This document shows, one piece after another, positions 1 through 12,166 of a stretch of 64,000 nucleotides of DNA. A program made the position numbers and the translations under genes. The notes below the pieces were generated by a model, which had not been told where the DNA came from, made no database searches, and saw only the letters and a program-made list of their open reading frames with translations. This DNA comes from Nigrospora sphaerica. Lineage: Eukaryota; Ascomycota; Sordariomycetes; Amphisphaeriales; Apiosporaceae. Positions within the stretch are counted from its first letter, which is position 1; every line of letters begins with the position of its first letter. Location of the stretch: the NCBI GenBank assembly GCA_018287875.1, contig JAGVVL010000002.1, positions 5,270,001-5,334,000 on the forward strand, given 5' to 3'.

Positions 1-3000
1 CTGCCTACCTGACCTTGTTTGGATCGCTGTAAACTCCCCACTTCCCACGCTTGCCATCCGGGCGGAAATGCCTTGGGGACAGGGCTCTCTTGGACGGAGA
101 CAGGGTACTACTCAGCTACATGACACTTTTTCAGTTGACTGAAAACCATACGACCCAGGCACGCCGGCCACGATATAGATACGTATGGATGCTGGAGAGG
201 GAAGGAAGTGGAAATAGGAACGGTACGCACCCGCTCTCTCCCGTCTGGCCCAATCGACGGGTCCTTGGCCTCCAGCAGCCGCTGCCCTTCTTTCTCCGCC
301 CCGGTCTTTTCCTCGTCTCTTTTCCCGCGTCCCAAACCGGGCGCTGAGGTATTGACCAGAAAGCCAGTGCAGGGCCTTGTTTGGTCAAAGTCCGATATGA
401 TGGGGACGCATGGAACGCTCCGAGCAGGGGCTTGTGGCGCGGGCCTCTTTTCCAGGGCTCTTCCCCGTCTTTCTTTTTAACTATGTACAGACACATGCCC
501 ATTCTCCGTCACCCGCGCACCGCCCGCGCACCCACACCCACTTAAACCACACTCTCCATTTCTCTCACCCAGGCACTCACGCGCCGGACGACACACCGGC
601 CTCTTTTCTATTCCTCTCAGGCCCTCGTCACGCTTGCCTTTCCCCAGGTGGAACGGAGTAGGCGATATGCACGCTACATAATGATTTCACGAGGAAAAGC
701 GTACCCGCTTTTGGGTCGTACGCGGCGAGCCAGCTGACCGGGTTTCTGTACCAGCTCGGTCGGCGCGGCGCAGATACGCACACCGTGTTCTGGTTTGGGG
801 GAGAGGGGCGGGGGCTCGTGGCTATACCGTTCATCTTGGTGTTGGTGTTTGCTCAATCCAGGCCGGCTGTGTGCCGCAAATACCTGGAAAAGGCTTTCTG
901 CCGGGGAATTGGGTGCCCAAGAAAGCGACTGGTTCGACAGAGGGACTGACTAGTCGCCCGCCATTACCAGAGAGACGCCGACGAGGCGACAGCCCACCCA
1001 GGTTCAGGTCCCGGGCCACGCGGCCAGGTACGGATCCAAATGGACGGTAAAAACGGGTTCTCGACCAGAAACATGAAGACTTCGCACATGGTCCCGGCAT
1101 GGGCAATATTGTCCAGAATGACCGTATAAAGACGCCAGCGGGAGACACGGCGTTGGGAGCGGCCAGGATGAGGACAGAAGCACTGGCTTAACACTAGTGC
1201 AATGGTTTGTAGTGTAGTGAGCCATTTGTTCTGTCCCCCTCCTGGCGGCCACTTTTGGGGGAGGGGGCCGAAACCTAATGCGAGTCCGACCTGTCCGTCC
1301 AACCTGCCTCGCCTGCAACTGGTGGTGGAACGCCATATGCGTACGTGTATGTACAAGTCGGCAGGTTGCCCCCCCCCCATAGCCCCGTCTCCCGGGACTA
1401 CATGGATGGCCCCTGGCAGGCGGATAGATAGTCGAGCGTCGGCGCGGCGGAACGAAACAAGATGCACGATGGTCGGCGCCATTGGGGTACACGAGCAACG
1501 CATCCGCTAATGTACCCGACTCTCCGACTCCAGAGTCACCTCAATGAGGGGGGATGCATGCAATCCCATGCACGGATCACGGCGTAGTAGTCGTTCTCTA
1601 TGCTGCATGTCCGTCTTGGTTATGGAGGAGAGCGCTTGTGGATGGGAGCTCACGAGCATGTCAGCCCGCTGCCATACCAGGGTCTGGATTCGCAGGCGGC
1701 AGCCGTATGACGTTGCGGCGGCAGATAATACTCTGCCGCTCGGGGAGAGGGAGGGACACTTACACAATATGTGCGCGTGCCGCCAAGGCTTCTTATTTTC
1801 CTTACTCGTCCCTCCCGAGCTGCTGGGCTGCTGCTGGGCTACTGGCTCGGCCCACGGATGAGTGGTGGGGGGGACGGGGGAGAAAAGGGAACTGATGAAC
1901 AGTATCAAGCCCTGGCTCGCCCGGGCACTAATTGTACATACCTCCTCCTCAGCTCCCCCTGCCCCTCCCGGGTTGACTCGTCAGCAGCGCGCCTCTCCAT
2001 CGGGCTAAAAGCTCCCAGTCACGGCCAGCTACTAGGTAGTTACTAGCATCCCGTCAGCTGTGGTCGAGTCGGTTCCAAAAGAGCGCTGCCGAATCGGTTC
2101 GCGGCACGAACTAGACCGGTCAGACGAAGAGCAGGCAGTCATGAATGGCGAGAATGGGTGAGGGGGACGAGGGGGGGGCGGCGACATGGATAGCGGGCGC
2201 GCAGGATGGGGCGCTTCCAGCTTTTGCTGTATGCTCCCGGTCCGTCCCTGGTCTCGGCAGCCGCATGAGTCGTGCTGTATGCTGCGAGTATTTGATGACG
2301 TGCATCTCGTGCCATGAAGAAAGCCATGGGCAGTTTGCTTTCGCCTGCCCATCTGTCAGCGAAGCATGCCGCATATGACAGGGCTGCCCTTCCAGTGATG
2401 CCGTCCTAGATGAGCATGCAGCAAAAGACCGAAAGTCCAGTTTTTACCGGAGCGTACGGGACCAAGGGGCATAGAGAAAAGGAAACGTAGTCGTCGTAGC
2501 GTTGGTGTTGTACTGCTGCACAACATGCCGCAGCTGCGGTCATCATCAGCCCACCCGCGACGGGGAGGCACCTATTTGTCAAGACGCTCTCGCTTCCCAT
2601 CCTGGATGCTTTGCGAATTCTTCTAGAATATCCCCTGGCGTGCTGGTTCGGTGTGCGGTAGAGGCTTGCCCGTACCTGGAGCCGCCTTCGACTCTCCCAG
2701 CTTTCCCCCTCTTCCAATCCCGGCTCTCCATTCATTTCTTGTCTCGGTCTTTCCATCCATGCCTTCCTTGTCTCCACGCCCCGTCCCCCCAGCCCGAATT
2801 TTCCGGCGACAATGGCGGGCGTCTCCAATCCCATGCCCATTCCCACGTTCCCTAGAGTGCGTACAGCTAGAACGTATAGAGTGCATCACCGTGCCGTAGC
2901 GGGCTGAAGCGCTCCATCACCGCTCTTTGGTAATGGGCCACGCTAACGCCGTCTCCATTCTCGCGTGAGGTCTCCATCTCCGCCCAATCCGGACAGGATG

Positions 3001-4037
3001 CTTGCCGCAGCGCGTGGGCTGCCCGCCCCGATCCTCACGGAATTGCTCCGAGTGGCTTCAGGCGGTCCAGCGGTCTAAAGTGCCCAGTATATGAGGCAGT
3101 CGCGGTCGCGCGAAGGGCCGTCGCTACACGCCCGAGCAGATGCTCTAGCTCTCTTTACTCTGTGGCGTTGTCTCTCCGCCCCTCCCCCTCTCTCTAACAG
3201 GTTCTCTAGGCTGCAGGACCTCGTCTCTCCTGCTTAAAACGCCCGCCGGCTTTCGCTACGTAACCCCGCCGAGGTCAATTGCCCCCCTTCCCCCGGGTGA
3301 CCGGGATGGATTGTCGCGTAGGATAGTGCGTAACTCCGCAGCGCATCTGCAGAAACAACAGCGTGCTACTGCCAACGGCACGACACAGCTCCTGTGCAAT
3401 TCAGCTATAGCCTACTTACCCGGGCGCCTACGCATCTTACCTGTCAGCCTGCTGATCTACCCAAATAACGCTTGATTCCATTTATAGAAGTGAGCATGCT
3501 CTTGGCCCCCACGCTACCACCTTAACCAGTGGATAAAGTAGGAAAGTATATATGGTCGCCAGTTGACCCTTACATGTGTGGGAATCCGGTTCAAGCGAGT
3601 TTGTAACCCCTCCTCGTCACAGTGTTCGCACGCATCACAGACCTCGACTGGCGCGCGCTGGCGTGCAGCACGGATTGGCCACTTGTGCTTGTTTGAGGAT
3701 GACGGGAGGTATGCGTTTGAGGCATATGTATATGCAGGCTCCGAGTGTAAACAACCCCTCCCATCCTTGGCCCATTGTCAGGCACTTATCAAAAGTGGAC
3801 TGATAGCGAGCGCCCTGGCCTCGGGGACGGAACTCCGCATACGCGCTTCAACTCTCGGCCCCCTCCGGAGAGGCTCTCGCTGTACGGCAGGATGCCTTAA
3901 AAGTGCAGCACGTCGTCGAGGGGGACACGACGGCATGGATGGTAGGCCATGTATGTCCGGGCATCCTGTCATCACGCCCATAGTAACCTAACCTAACCCC
4001 CCTCGCGACACAACCTCGTCTGTGCTTTTTTCCTGCC
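1..4037. other. No recognisable gene (left edge to 4037)
   Basis: I see no conserved domain in any frame. The longest open frames (for example 964-1503 on the minus strand and 3563-3991 on the plus strand) have no recognisable motif, overlap other open frames, and look like chance frames in GC-rich DNA. A pyrimidine-rich stretch lies around 3160-3200. The last few hundred bases are probably the promoter and 5' leader of the gene starting at 4038. Confidence 0.6.
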
Positions 4038-5058
4038 ATGGCCGCCGCGGGGGTCAGGGCGGCCGCCGCCCGACCTCTGCCCGAGGACCCGTCGTCCCGG
4101 CTCGAGGGAGGAAAGCCGAGTTCGCCGCCGCTGCTCCTGACGGGGCAGGACGTGCGACGCGCGGCACGCCGGAAAGAGTTAACGTCTCCCACTGCGGGCC
4201 TGGCCCCCGGCTACCTCCAGGCCAACCTGATCGTGCTGCCCGCGCGCTACGCCGCCGACTTCCGGCTGCTCTGTGCCCGGAACCCCGTGCCGTGTCCCCT
4301 GGTGGCCGAGTCGACGGCGCCCGGCGTCTACGACGCCGTCACGTCGCACGTTCCCGGCCTGCCGGCGGCGCGGCTCCTGGGCGACTTTGACGTGCGCTCC
4401 GACGCGCCGCGCTACACCGTCTACCGCGACGCCGCGCTCGTCGGGGCGGGCGCCACCGACGTGCGCGCCGAGTGGCGCGCCGATCACGTCGCCTTCCTCA
4501 TCGGCTGCTCCTACAGCTTCGAGGGCGCCCTCGCGGCCGCCGGCCTGCCCGCCCGCCACGCCGTCCTCGCCCGCAACGTGCCCATGTACCGGACGCGCAT
4601 CCCCCTCTGCCCCGCCGGCGTCTTCGTCGGCGGTACCTACGTCGTGTCCATGCGGCCGTACAAGGCCTCCGAGCTGGACCGCGTTCGCCGCATTACCAGA
4701 GGATATAATGATACCCGTACGTCGTTTCCCCTCCTCGCCCTCTTTCTGCTCTGCGCCGGGCTGACCTGACCCCCTTCTGCCAGATGGCGAACCCATCGCT
4801 TGGGGCTGGGATGCCCTCGACGACCTCGGTATCCGGGACATAGACAGGCCGGATTGGGGCGACGCCCCCCTTTTCCCTGAAGGGCGGCCTTTCGGACTAC
4901 TAGCAGGGTCTCGGGACGAAATCCCCGTGTTTTGGGGCTGCGGCGTGACGCCACAGGAGGCCGTAATGAGAGCAAACATTCAGGGGACTGTCCTCGGCCA
5001 CGCCCCTGGCCACATGCTACTGCTGGACTGTCAGGATCAGGACATTTTGAAATCGTGA
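4038..5058 (+). CDS. D-glutamate cyclase/DUF1445 (YcsI)-family hydro-lyase-like protein
   Basis: Two exons, 4038-4716 and 4784-5058, with a 67-nt GTACGT...CCAG intron, give 317 aa. The assignment rests on family-typical stretches: TGQDVRRAAR near the N-terminus, GYLQANLIVLP, the NPVPCPL block, a VYRD motif, FLIGCSYSFE, then across the splice junction HGEPIAWGWDA, VFWGCGVTPQ and the C-terminal GHAPGHMLLLD. Splicing joins the two halves of the family alignment exactly, which supports the intron. Bacterial members are annotated as putative hydro-lyases, and the vertebrate relative as a D-glutamate cyclase that converts D-glutamate to 5-oxo-D-proline. The substrate in this fungus is unknown. No signal peptide is evident, so it is probably cytosolic or mitochondrial. 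It converges with the zinc-cluster regulator gene, with 346 nt between the stop codons. ATG 4038 is the first in-frame methionine; the N-terminal 30 residues are Ala/Arg-rich and could be a targeting presequence. Confidence 0.9.
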
Positions 5059-5404
5059 AACGTCATGGATATTCGACGACCTGCCCATTTACTTTCTTCA
5101 ATTACCATGTGGGCGGGACCGCCCGTTTGCCGTCGTTGGAACGCTACCCGAGGAGTGCATCCGACCCTCATAGCCGTGACGAGTCTTACCCTATCTTGGG
5201 TGGACTTCCCAGCACGTGGAAGGCAGATTATGCAGTTCCGTAGTCACTGGATTGCTTATGTGCATATGGAATCGTAGTGTATTCCGGTTCTACATTGTAC
5301 TCTCATTTTGTAAAGTATGAGGGCATACTGGATCGGGCAGCGTTGCTGTTTCCCGTGCGACAAGTTTCCAACGCATATTTAAATACTACCCCTTAAGCCG
5401 CAAG
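5059..5404. other. Convergent spacer between two genes
   Basis: These 346 nt lie between the stop codons of the D-glutamate cyclase-like gene (+) and the transcription factor gene (-). They presumably hold both 3' untranslated regions. No further gene or repeat is visible. Confidence 0.6.
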
Positions 5405-8144
5405 CTAGAGGCCCGGGGTTTCCCAAGGCAGTTCGCCCATCAGCAACTCGTCGGTTAGCAGCAATCCTAGACCATCATTTGACAAAGGGAAATTGACATC
5501 CCCTGGCTCGGTATTGGAACTGATGTCAGCCAGAAATCCAAAGTCCATGATGGGCTGTGTAGTAGCTTCTTGTTGCTCAGTGTTGGGAGCACCCAAGGCC
5601 TGTACCACGCTGGCCTTCACCTCAACGATGCAGGGCCAGGTGTGAGTAATTTGGTCCATGGCATCAAGGACGATGTCCATTGACTTGGAAAGACCGGGGT
5701 CTTCATTGGAGTGACCTTGCAATGTCCTTTTCATAAGAATCGTCCCAGCCGTAACGGACAGGGTGTGAACAAAATCCTGTGGCAATTACCCCAGGTTAGC
5801 ATACTCCGATGCAGTCCATCCCTTCACCGAGAGACCGGCTTTCGTGGCTGGCCAAAGAGAGGGAAACAGCCGGTAGAGCGCGTACCAAAGGAAGTGCCGA
5901 GTACTTGTAGTATCTCGAGTAGCTACGGAAAAGTCGCAGGATCGCTTGTAGGGATTCGTAGCAGATCTGGACGTCCTCGCTCTCGTCGATTCCCGGTTGG
6001 GTCAAGGTGTGGTGAGGTGGCCTGTGTAGAACAATCATTGCGGTATGAAAGACCATGCTACGAAATGGTCAGTTATTAATCCATGACAGGATCCTTAAAA
6101 ACTTACTGTAAATGAAGGACAAAGGGATGGACTTGGCCACTGGTCCATTGATTCCACTACGCCACTCAATTGATTAATACAGATGACTGTTGACCTGAGC
6201 GGATACAGGAAAAATTGTCCCGGTATCTGCTTCCGCAGAATGACGGTCCACATGGGATTCTCCGATGTCCAGTAGGGGAGGAAGGGAGCCTCAGGGATGA
6301 CGTACAAACAGTTTCCCCGGAAGCGTAGCAAGCCACTTGTTGAGCTGCACGTGAATTCTCTGAGCCGTGGCAGCAAGAGTTGTGCTGTCGGCGTTGTTTC
6401 TTCGATTCTCGAATAGGTCTGTGATCATGATATGCACAATCTTGTACAGCTCGACTCGGTAGATGAAACTTCCCACCAAGCTGATCCCATCCTCGTACAC
6501 GGTACTACGATCATACAAAGTCAATACTTATCTAAAATCCTGGCACGGGAAGACTATCCGGAACAACCCTCAGGCCAGGACGACAGAAACCAAGAGTAAC
6601 GGAGTACGATAGGGGGACACGTGCTGCAAGAAAAAGACACGGGCTGTTACTTACGCTGGTATGTCTTTGGCTATGTAGGTATCCAAGAGCCCCTGCCAGT
6701 CTTCTTGATAGGGCATACGAATGGTATTCCGCACATCTGACTCGTGAGGGTGAAGAGCGGACGGGCGTCCAAAATACAAACTCATCTCTGCAGCATTTGG
6801 AGTTAGTCGTCTCTTAGAATTGGCTGCCGCGGGGCCCGTTCCAGAAGCTCTTTTATCCAGAACGGCAGATACAGGGAGTAAGGGGAGTACAACGTACGGA
6901 GCCCGCGCTGAAGGGAGAAATAGAGAATACCGAAAGCTACTTACGCTTGTCGGCACTGAAGGCTGCCCAGTAGACCCTTCTAAGGATCTCGCGGTCGAGA
7001 TGTGAATCAGAAGCATCCCAATTGTTCGGGTCAAGGTGCAAACCCATCTCGTGGGCGAGCCGAAATGACATGCCGAGGAACAGCCATCCTTTCGAGGATT
7101 TTCCGTGGCCTACGGCCCTGTAGCCAAGAAGTATCAAGGCTTGTAAGAGTGTCAAGTCCGGCTCGTCGAGAGATGCATATACCAGTTGTTCCGCTACATT
7201 GGCGTAAGCCTCGGAGACGGGCAGTAAGGAACTATCCCCCGCCGCCAAGGCCCCGACGGAACAAATCGCATACAGGAGAACATCCGAGTAATAGCGGCCG
7301 GCCCCGGCATCGTAGTCTCGAAGAAAGAATTCTCGATATACGCACATGTGGTAGGGGTACTGTTCCTTGAAGAAGATGGCCATCAAGCTCTGGCACTTCT
7401 CTCCCTTGGGGGACAGTTGGAGTTGTGGCGGAGACGAGGCACGCCCGGAGGGTTCTTCGCTCGGGGAAGAAGAAAGTCCGCCCTGCTCCGAAACGGTGAG
7501 CTTCGTCCCCGACTCGAGTCGAAAGAGTCCTGTTCCACCGAAATACTGCGAGGCACTTCGCGAGCGGAGTTTCCTCAGTTGAACTGCCCGGGCCCTGGCA
7601 ACGACAAGCTCGGCGTCGGTTATGGCGGACGTGGTGACCTGGACCGGTTGTTGTCCCACGTTGGACTTGGAGACATAATCTGCAAGCATGCCATCTCGCT
7701 TTTCCGAGTCAGCCTTGGCCAACTGTTGGATAAAGAGCTCCAACGAAGCCACACTGCGCTCCAGAGCCTGCACATAGCTCTTGGGGACGGGCCTGGAAGG
7801 GGAGAGTATTAGGCCAAAGGTATACGACGTGAGTCGGCTGCAGGGGCTGAATCTACCTCTGCTTTTCCCCAGATCCCGACGTCAAACAATGGGTGCCGGC
7901 CTTGACACAGGCCGAGCAAGGTTGCGAGCGGTCGCATTTGATCTGTGCCGTGTCAACATAGGAATCTTGCACCAACGTGGCCCGCCCAGGGTGACGTCGT
8001 GTATGTCTACTTGCCTTGCGTCTACGGCATCGTTCGCAACTTTATGCAGTTCTTCCCATCAGCTTCTCCTCGACGGCCTCTCAGTTTACGGACTCACGAA
8101 GTCGTGGCAGTATCCCCCATTGCCGTTATCAGATTGGACGACAT
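5405..8144 (-). CDS. Zn2Cys6 fungal transcription factor
   Basis: Nine exons in transcription order: 8144-8098, 8039-8015, 7942-7857, 7792-6945, 6787-6655, 6504-6306, 6156-6107, 6057-5886, 5776-5405; 643 aa. A short N-terminus runs straight into a complete binuclear cluster C-X2-C-X6-C-X5-C-X2-C-X6-C (C17, C20, C27, C33, C36, C43). This is followed by the RPVPKSYVQALER linker and probable coiled coil, then a fungal-specific transcription factor domain (PYHMCVYREFF, RLAHEMGLHLD, MSLYFGRPSAL, VFHTAMIVLHRPP). The first two cysteines sit in a 25-nt exon that ends at a GC donor (AAG/GCAAGT), so intron 2 (7943-8014) is GC-AG. Introns 4, 5 and 6 are 157, 150 and 149 nt, longer than others here; family alignment fixes their ends, and intron 4 has a CTAAC branch point. 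An upstream in-frame ATG at 8357 would add 71 residues, and the choice of start is open. It is a nuclear DNA-binding regulator with unknown targets. The convergent cyclase-like gene is a possible but unproven partner. Confidence 0.9.
7943..8014 (-). other. GC-AG intron inside the zinc-cluster coding region
   Basis: On the minus strand the exon ends CGCAAG and the intron opens with GCAAGT, the usual consensus around GC donors, and closes with GGCACAG. Joining here gives CERCRRRK-IKCDRSQPC, a perfect zinc cluster. Using the nearby GT (GTAGAC) instead puts the upstream sequence in a frame without the first two cysteines. Confidence 0.88.
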
Positions 8145-9394
8145 GAGGCCGACGGCGGGCTCTCTAGACAGAACGGTGTCCACTTGGCCGGGACTCGGTA
8201 TCACGTTCCCAGCAAATGCATCCGCATTGCGCAAGTGCTTCGCTAGCTCCGACAGATTTTCAGCGGCGCTGACGTGCGGTCGCGTCCTGTCGTCTCTTTC
8301 TCTGTCCTTGTCTTTCGGTGGCATGGAGCGGTGCGCTTTCACGTGGACGCCCATCAATCGCGCAATAGCTTGTCAGGTGCGACGGCGTCCGTGGTGAGTC
8401 ACCAGGCCACGGCACTGCCCAATGGGGATAGATTTCATGATTTAACTGTAATTGCTCCCCCACCCCATCCGAGTCCCTGCCGTAAATGGAAATGGCGTAG
8501 TACCCATCCGAAGGAGGCATGCAGTCTCAAGCGGGTACGTGAAGAGAAATTGGGCAGTGTTACAAATGAAATGCGATGGAATTCAGTACATAAAAGTACC
8601 TACATACGAAAAGATAAGCATAGGAGGTTTTGTACTGCTGTTTTCTTTGCCTCCTCGTGGTTTGAACAGGTAAGGACTTCTTAGCTTGCAGGCGAGTTCA
8701 CCATGTAGAAACATGCAACCCGAGAGAGCATGGCCCGCGCAAGCATGTATGTACGTGGTTCTCCGTGAGAAATAACCTGCACCTCTTCTGCTACTGTCGG
8801 TTTGCAAAAGAGCATAGATGGATCAAGAAGGGCTCCTTTGGACGGATTCTTGTCTTCTGATTAAGGTACTATGCGTCGTGATAACTTCATTAGGAGATAA
8901 CCCGACGGGAAACTACAGGGCTCTCCCGCCCTTCCACTCAGTCTAACGTCGGGTCCCGTTACGTGGGCCCCCCCCCATATTGTGTACAACTACTAGTTAC
9001 TCCGTACTGTGTAGTAGATTATTCCCTTTCAATCCATGCCCTCCTGCGCCAACCCCGCGTGCATGAGCCACCGGCCCCCCCGCTCGCTGACGCTTGCTGT
9101 TGGGTGGCACATAATGACGATGGCTGGGGACGCCGGCACGGGCGGGTGTACCCCGGATTCCCGCCAGGGGTACAACCCAAGCTAGGTAGCAAGCTGCTGC
9201 TGCGGCTGCTCCTGCTGCGAGAGCTCAACCCCTTCAACTCCCTCCGTCAATGGGACTCTCTTCCGTCACACCCATACCCGCAACTCCCAATACCAGCCGT
9301 AGGCTGACCACCTCACTCAATTGCAAATCACCGTTGCCACCCATCTTGGGTAGTGTCGTGGAAAGTTGCACTACCAAACTCGTCCACGGTCGGC
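8145..9394. other. Divergent intergenic region
   Basis: These 1.25 kb separate the regulator gene (-) from the M13 peptidase gene (+) and should contain both promoters. The frame upstream of 8144 stays open to an ATG at 8357, so part may be coding for a longer N-terminus of the regulator. No other gene is recognisable. Confidence 0.6.
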
Positions 9395-12166
9395 ATGACA
9401 AACGAGAGTCAGGCGGCGCCGCCTAATAGGCCCGCGGAGGAAAGAACGCCTCTTCTGGGCCGCTCCGACTCATCTGGAAATAATGGAGGGCTCTCCCAAA
9501 TGAACGACCGGGTAAAAACCTGGAGACGTCGCCGATGGATTTCTTTTGTGGCCAGCATCCTCCTCCTCTTAGCCTTCGTGGCCATTCTGATTCTTAGTGG
9601 AGGTATGTGTGCCTTTCTCGGGCCCCTTCCTCGCCCAATTTTGATCTCGACGGGAAGCCCAAGCAGCTGATTCCTATAACAGTGCTGTCTCGTGCCAGCG
9701 GCAAGCAACATATGGCGGCCTCGCTCTGCCTGACGCCGGCGTGCGTCCACGCGGCTTCAGAGCTCCTATGTACGTGCCCCTTCGCCGTCGCCCATCCGCC
9801 CCGACCACAATATTTACCTCTGGCTAGACAACCTATCGCCCGACTACAAGGACATTGACGCTTGCACCAACTTCGATAAGCTCGCTTGCGAAGGGTTCAA
9901 CAACCATCACGACATCCCTCAGGATCGTAGCTCATACTCGACGTCGACGGTCATGTCCGAAAACGGCCAGATAACCCTGCGACACATCCTCGAGTCCCCC
10001 TACCCCCGTGAATCTCGCCATTCATACTTCTCACCAAAGATGCTGGCTGCCAGTGTGACTTCGACCGATGAAGAAAATTTCAAGACGATGCAAAATGCTT
10101 ACAACTCGTGCTTGGACGAGAACACTCTCGCGGAGCTTGGCGTCCGGCCTCTGGTGAAGCTGGTTCAGCAGGTCGCTGACACATTCCCCGTGACGCATGC
10201 GAATATTGAGGGGGGCACGCTGGTCACTGAAAAGGACCACGCAGCTCTGAGTGATACCATTTTTCTTTTAGAAAAACTGGGCGTCACCACATTCGAGGAC
10301 CTGGGAACAGGTGCCGACGATAAGAATCCAGTGAGTCTAGCCTACATTTGTTGGCAAGCGCAAGGCAACTGACTCTCTTGAACTAGGATGTGGTCATTAT
10401 CCAGGCCACTCCCGCCGGGCTGACCTTGCCCTCTCCAGAGTATTATCAGAATAAGAAGATCGTGGACCAATACATCGATACGATGGGAAAGATCCTTGGC
10501 TCTTTCTTGCCGAATAACGCCTCTCGCAAAACGGCAAGCAAACTGGCACAAGCGGTGGTTGACTTCGAGACCAAGATTGCTGCTGTAACACCACCCACGG
10601 AAGATCAACAGGATGTCACCAAATACTACAACATTGCCAAGGTGTCAGAGCTTGGAAAGATAGCCCCGGCTCTTGGCTTGGATTCTGTCATCAAGAAGCT
10701 TGTGCCGCAGAATTATACCGTGGATACCATGCTCCTCGCATTTCCCGAGTTCGCAGCCAATGTTTCGCAACTAGTGGCCCAGACCCCGAAATCCACGGTG
10801 CAGAGTTACCTGATATGGAACACGGTCTACACTTATGCGCGTTACGTCAAAGGGCCGGAGGTTGAGCCTGTTTCCCAGTTCAACAACATGCTGGCAGGAA
10901 GAGACCCCGATACCAAGCCCGAGCGCTGGAAGACTTGTCTTGCCTTCACTGACGAATCAGTCGGATGGATACTGAGTCGCTTTTTTGTCGAAGCCGCCTT
11001 CTCCGAAAGCGCCAAAAAGTTCGGTAACCAGATTATCAGTGACATCAAGCAGCAGTTCATGTCGAAGCTCAAAGGTCTCAGCTGGATGGACGAAAGCGTC
11101 AAGTCGCTCGCTATAAACAAGGTCCGCAATATTGACCAGAAAGTGGGCTACCCGACTACTTCACCTAACATTACCGATCCGGATGCTCTGGCCGAGTGGT
11201 ACCGATCCCTGGTCATCACCAACTCCTACTTTAACAACTCGGTTTCGAGCACCACCTTCAGCGTTAACGAGAGCTGGAACAGCCTGGGCAAACCCGTTGA
11301 CCACGGCAAATGGTAATGGCGCAGTCACATAAGGGGCATATCGCCTGCGAATCCCCACGGCCACTGAACACGTATAGCTGACATTGGGAAACCAGGGAAA
11401 TGCAAGCCGATATTATCAATGCTTACTACAGCCCGGTACGTAACATGCATCCGTGTACTGACTGGGGTTCCCTGGCGCATTGCTGACCGTGACATGGCAG
11501 GTTGGGAATGAAATTGTTTTCCCAGCGGGTATCATGCAACCGCCGCTCTTCTCAGACGAACTTCCAGCTTACGTGAGCTACGGTGCCTTCGGTTCGGTTT
11601 CGGGCCACGAGTTGAGCCACGCCTTTGATAACTCGGGCCGTCATTTCGATCAGAATGGTAACTATACCGACTGGTGGACCAATGCTACTGTGGCCGAGTT
11701 TGAGAAACGCGCCGAGTGCTTCGTCGACGAGTACTCCAAATTCACAGTCGAGGGCAACAACGGCGAACCGCTTCATGTAAATGGACGGCTCACACTCGGC
11801 GAGAATATTGCGGATGCCGGCGGTGTTGCTGCCGCGTTTGCGGCGTGGAAAGAACGCCAGCAGGCCATGCCTGACCAGGATCTTCCCGGCCTTGACTACT
11901 TCAGCCATGAGCAGCTGTTCCATGTCTTCTATGCGCAATGTATGTCTCATAACCCCAGCTCGGATGCCTGGCGAGAGACTGACGCTAACGTGCTACCGAC
12001 TCCAGTCTGGTGTGGCAAAACCAGAAAAGAACAGGCTATTAGGTATATCTACACGGACCCGCATTCGCCTGCCTTTGCCCGGATTCTCGGGACGATGGCC
12101 AACTCGCGATCTTTCCGCGAGGCCTTCAGCTGCCCCGTGAAGGAGCCGACATGTGAGCTCTGGTGA
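9395..12166 (+). CDS. M13-family zinc metallopeptidase (neprilysin/endothelin-converting-enzyme-like)
   Basis: Seven exons: 9395-9602, 9683-9769, 9828-10330, 10387-11312, 11396-11435, 11501-11939, 12006-12166; 787 aa, close to the usual length. It is a type II membrane peptidase: a cytosolic N-terminus with a dileucine signal (ERTPLLGR, residues 16-23), one transmembrane helix at about 49-68 after an Arg cluster, and a large lumenal or extracellular M13 catalytic domain. Landmarks are CLTPACVHAASELL, NAYYSP (the substrate-binding N-A-F/Y-Y element), NEIVFPAGIMQPP, the zinc motif HELSH at 624-628, the third ligand and aspartate in ENIAD (E689, D693), and the C-terminal CELW. All key residues are intact. 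Start: ATG 9395 is the first methionine of the open frame. The 66-nt intron 11940-12005 is in frame with no stop, so its retention would insert 22 residues just before FWCGK. The gene converges with the cytochrome b561 gene, which carries the same PLLGR motif. Confidence 0.96.

Noticed and set aside
8015..8098. A degenerate zinc cluster with N and V in place of the first two cysteines
   Set aside because: That reading needs a GTAGAC donor. The adjacent GCAAGT donor gives a perfect six-cysteine motif and a clean phase with a GTGAGT intron upstream, so the motif is intact.
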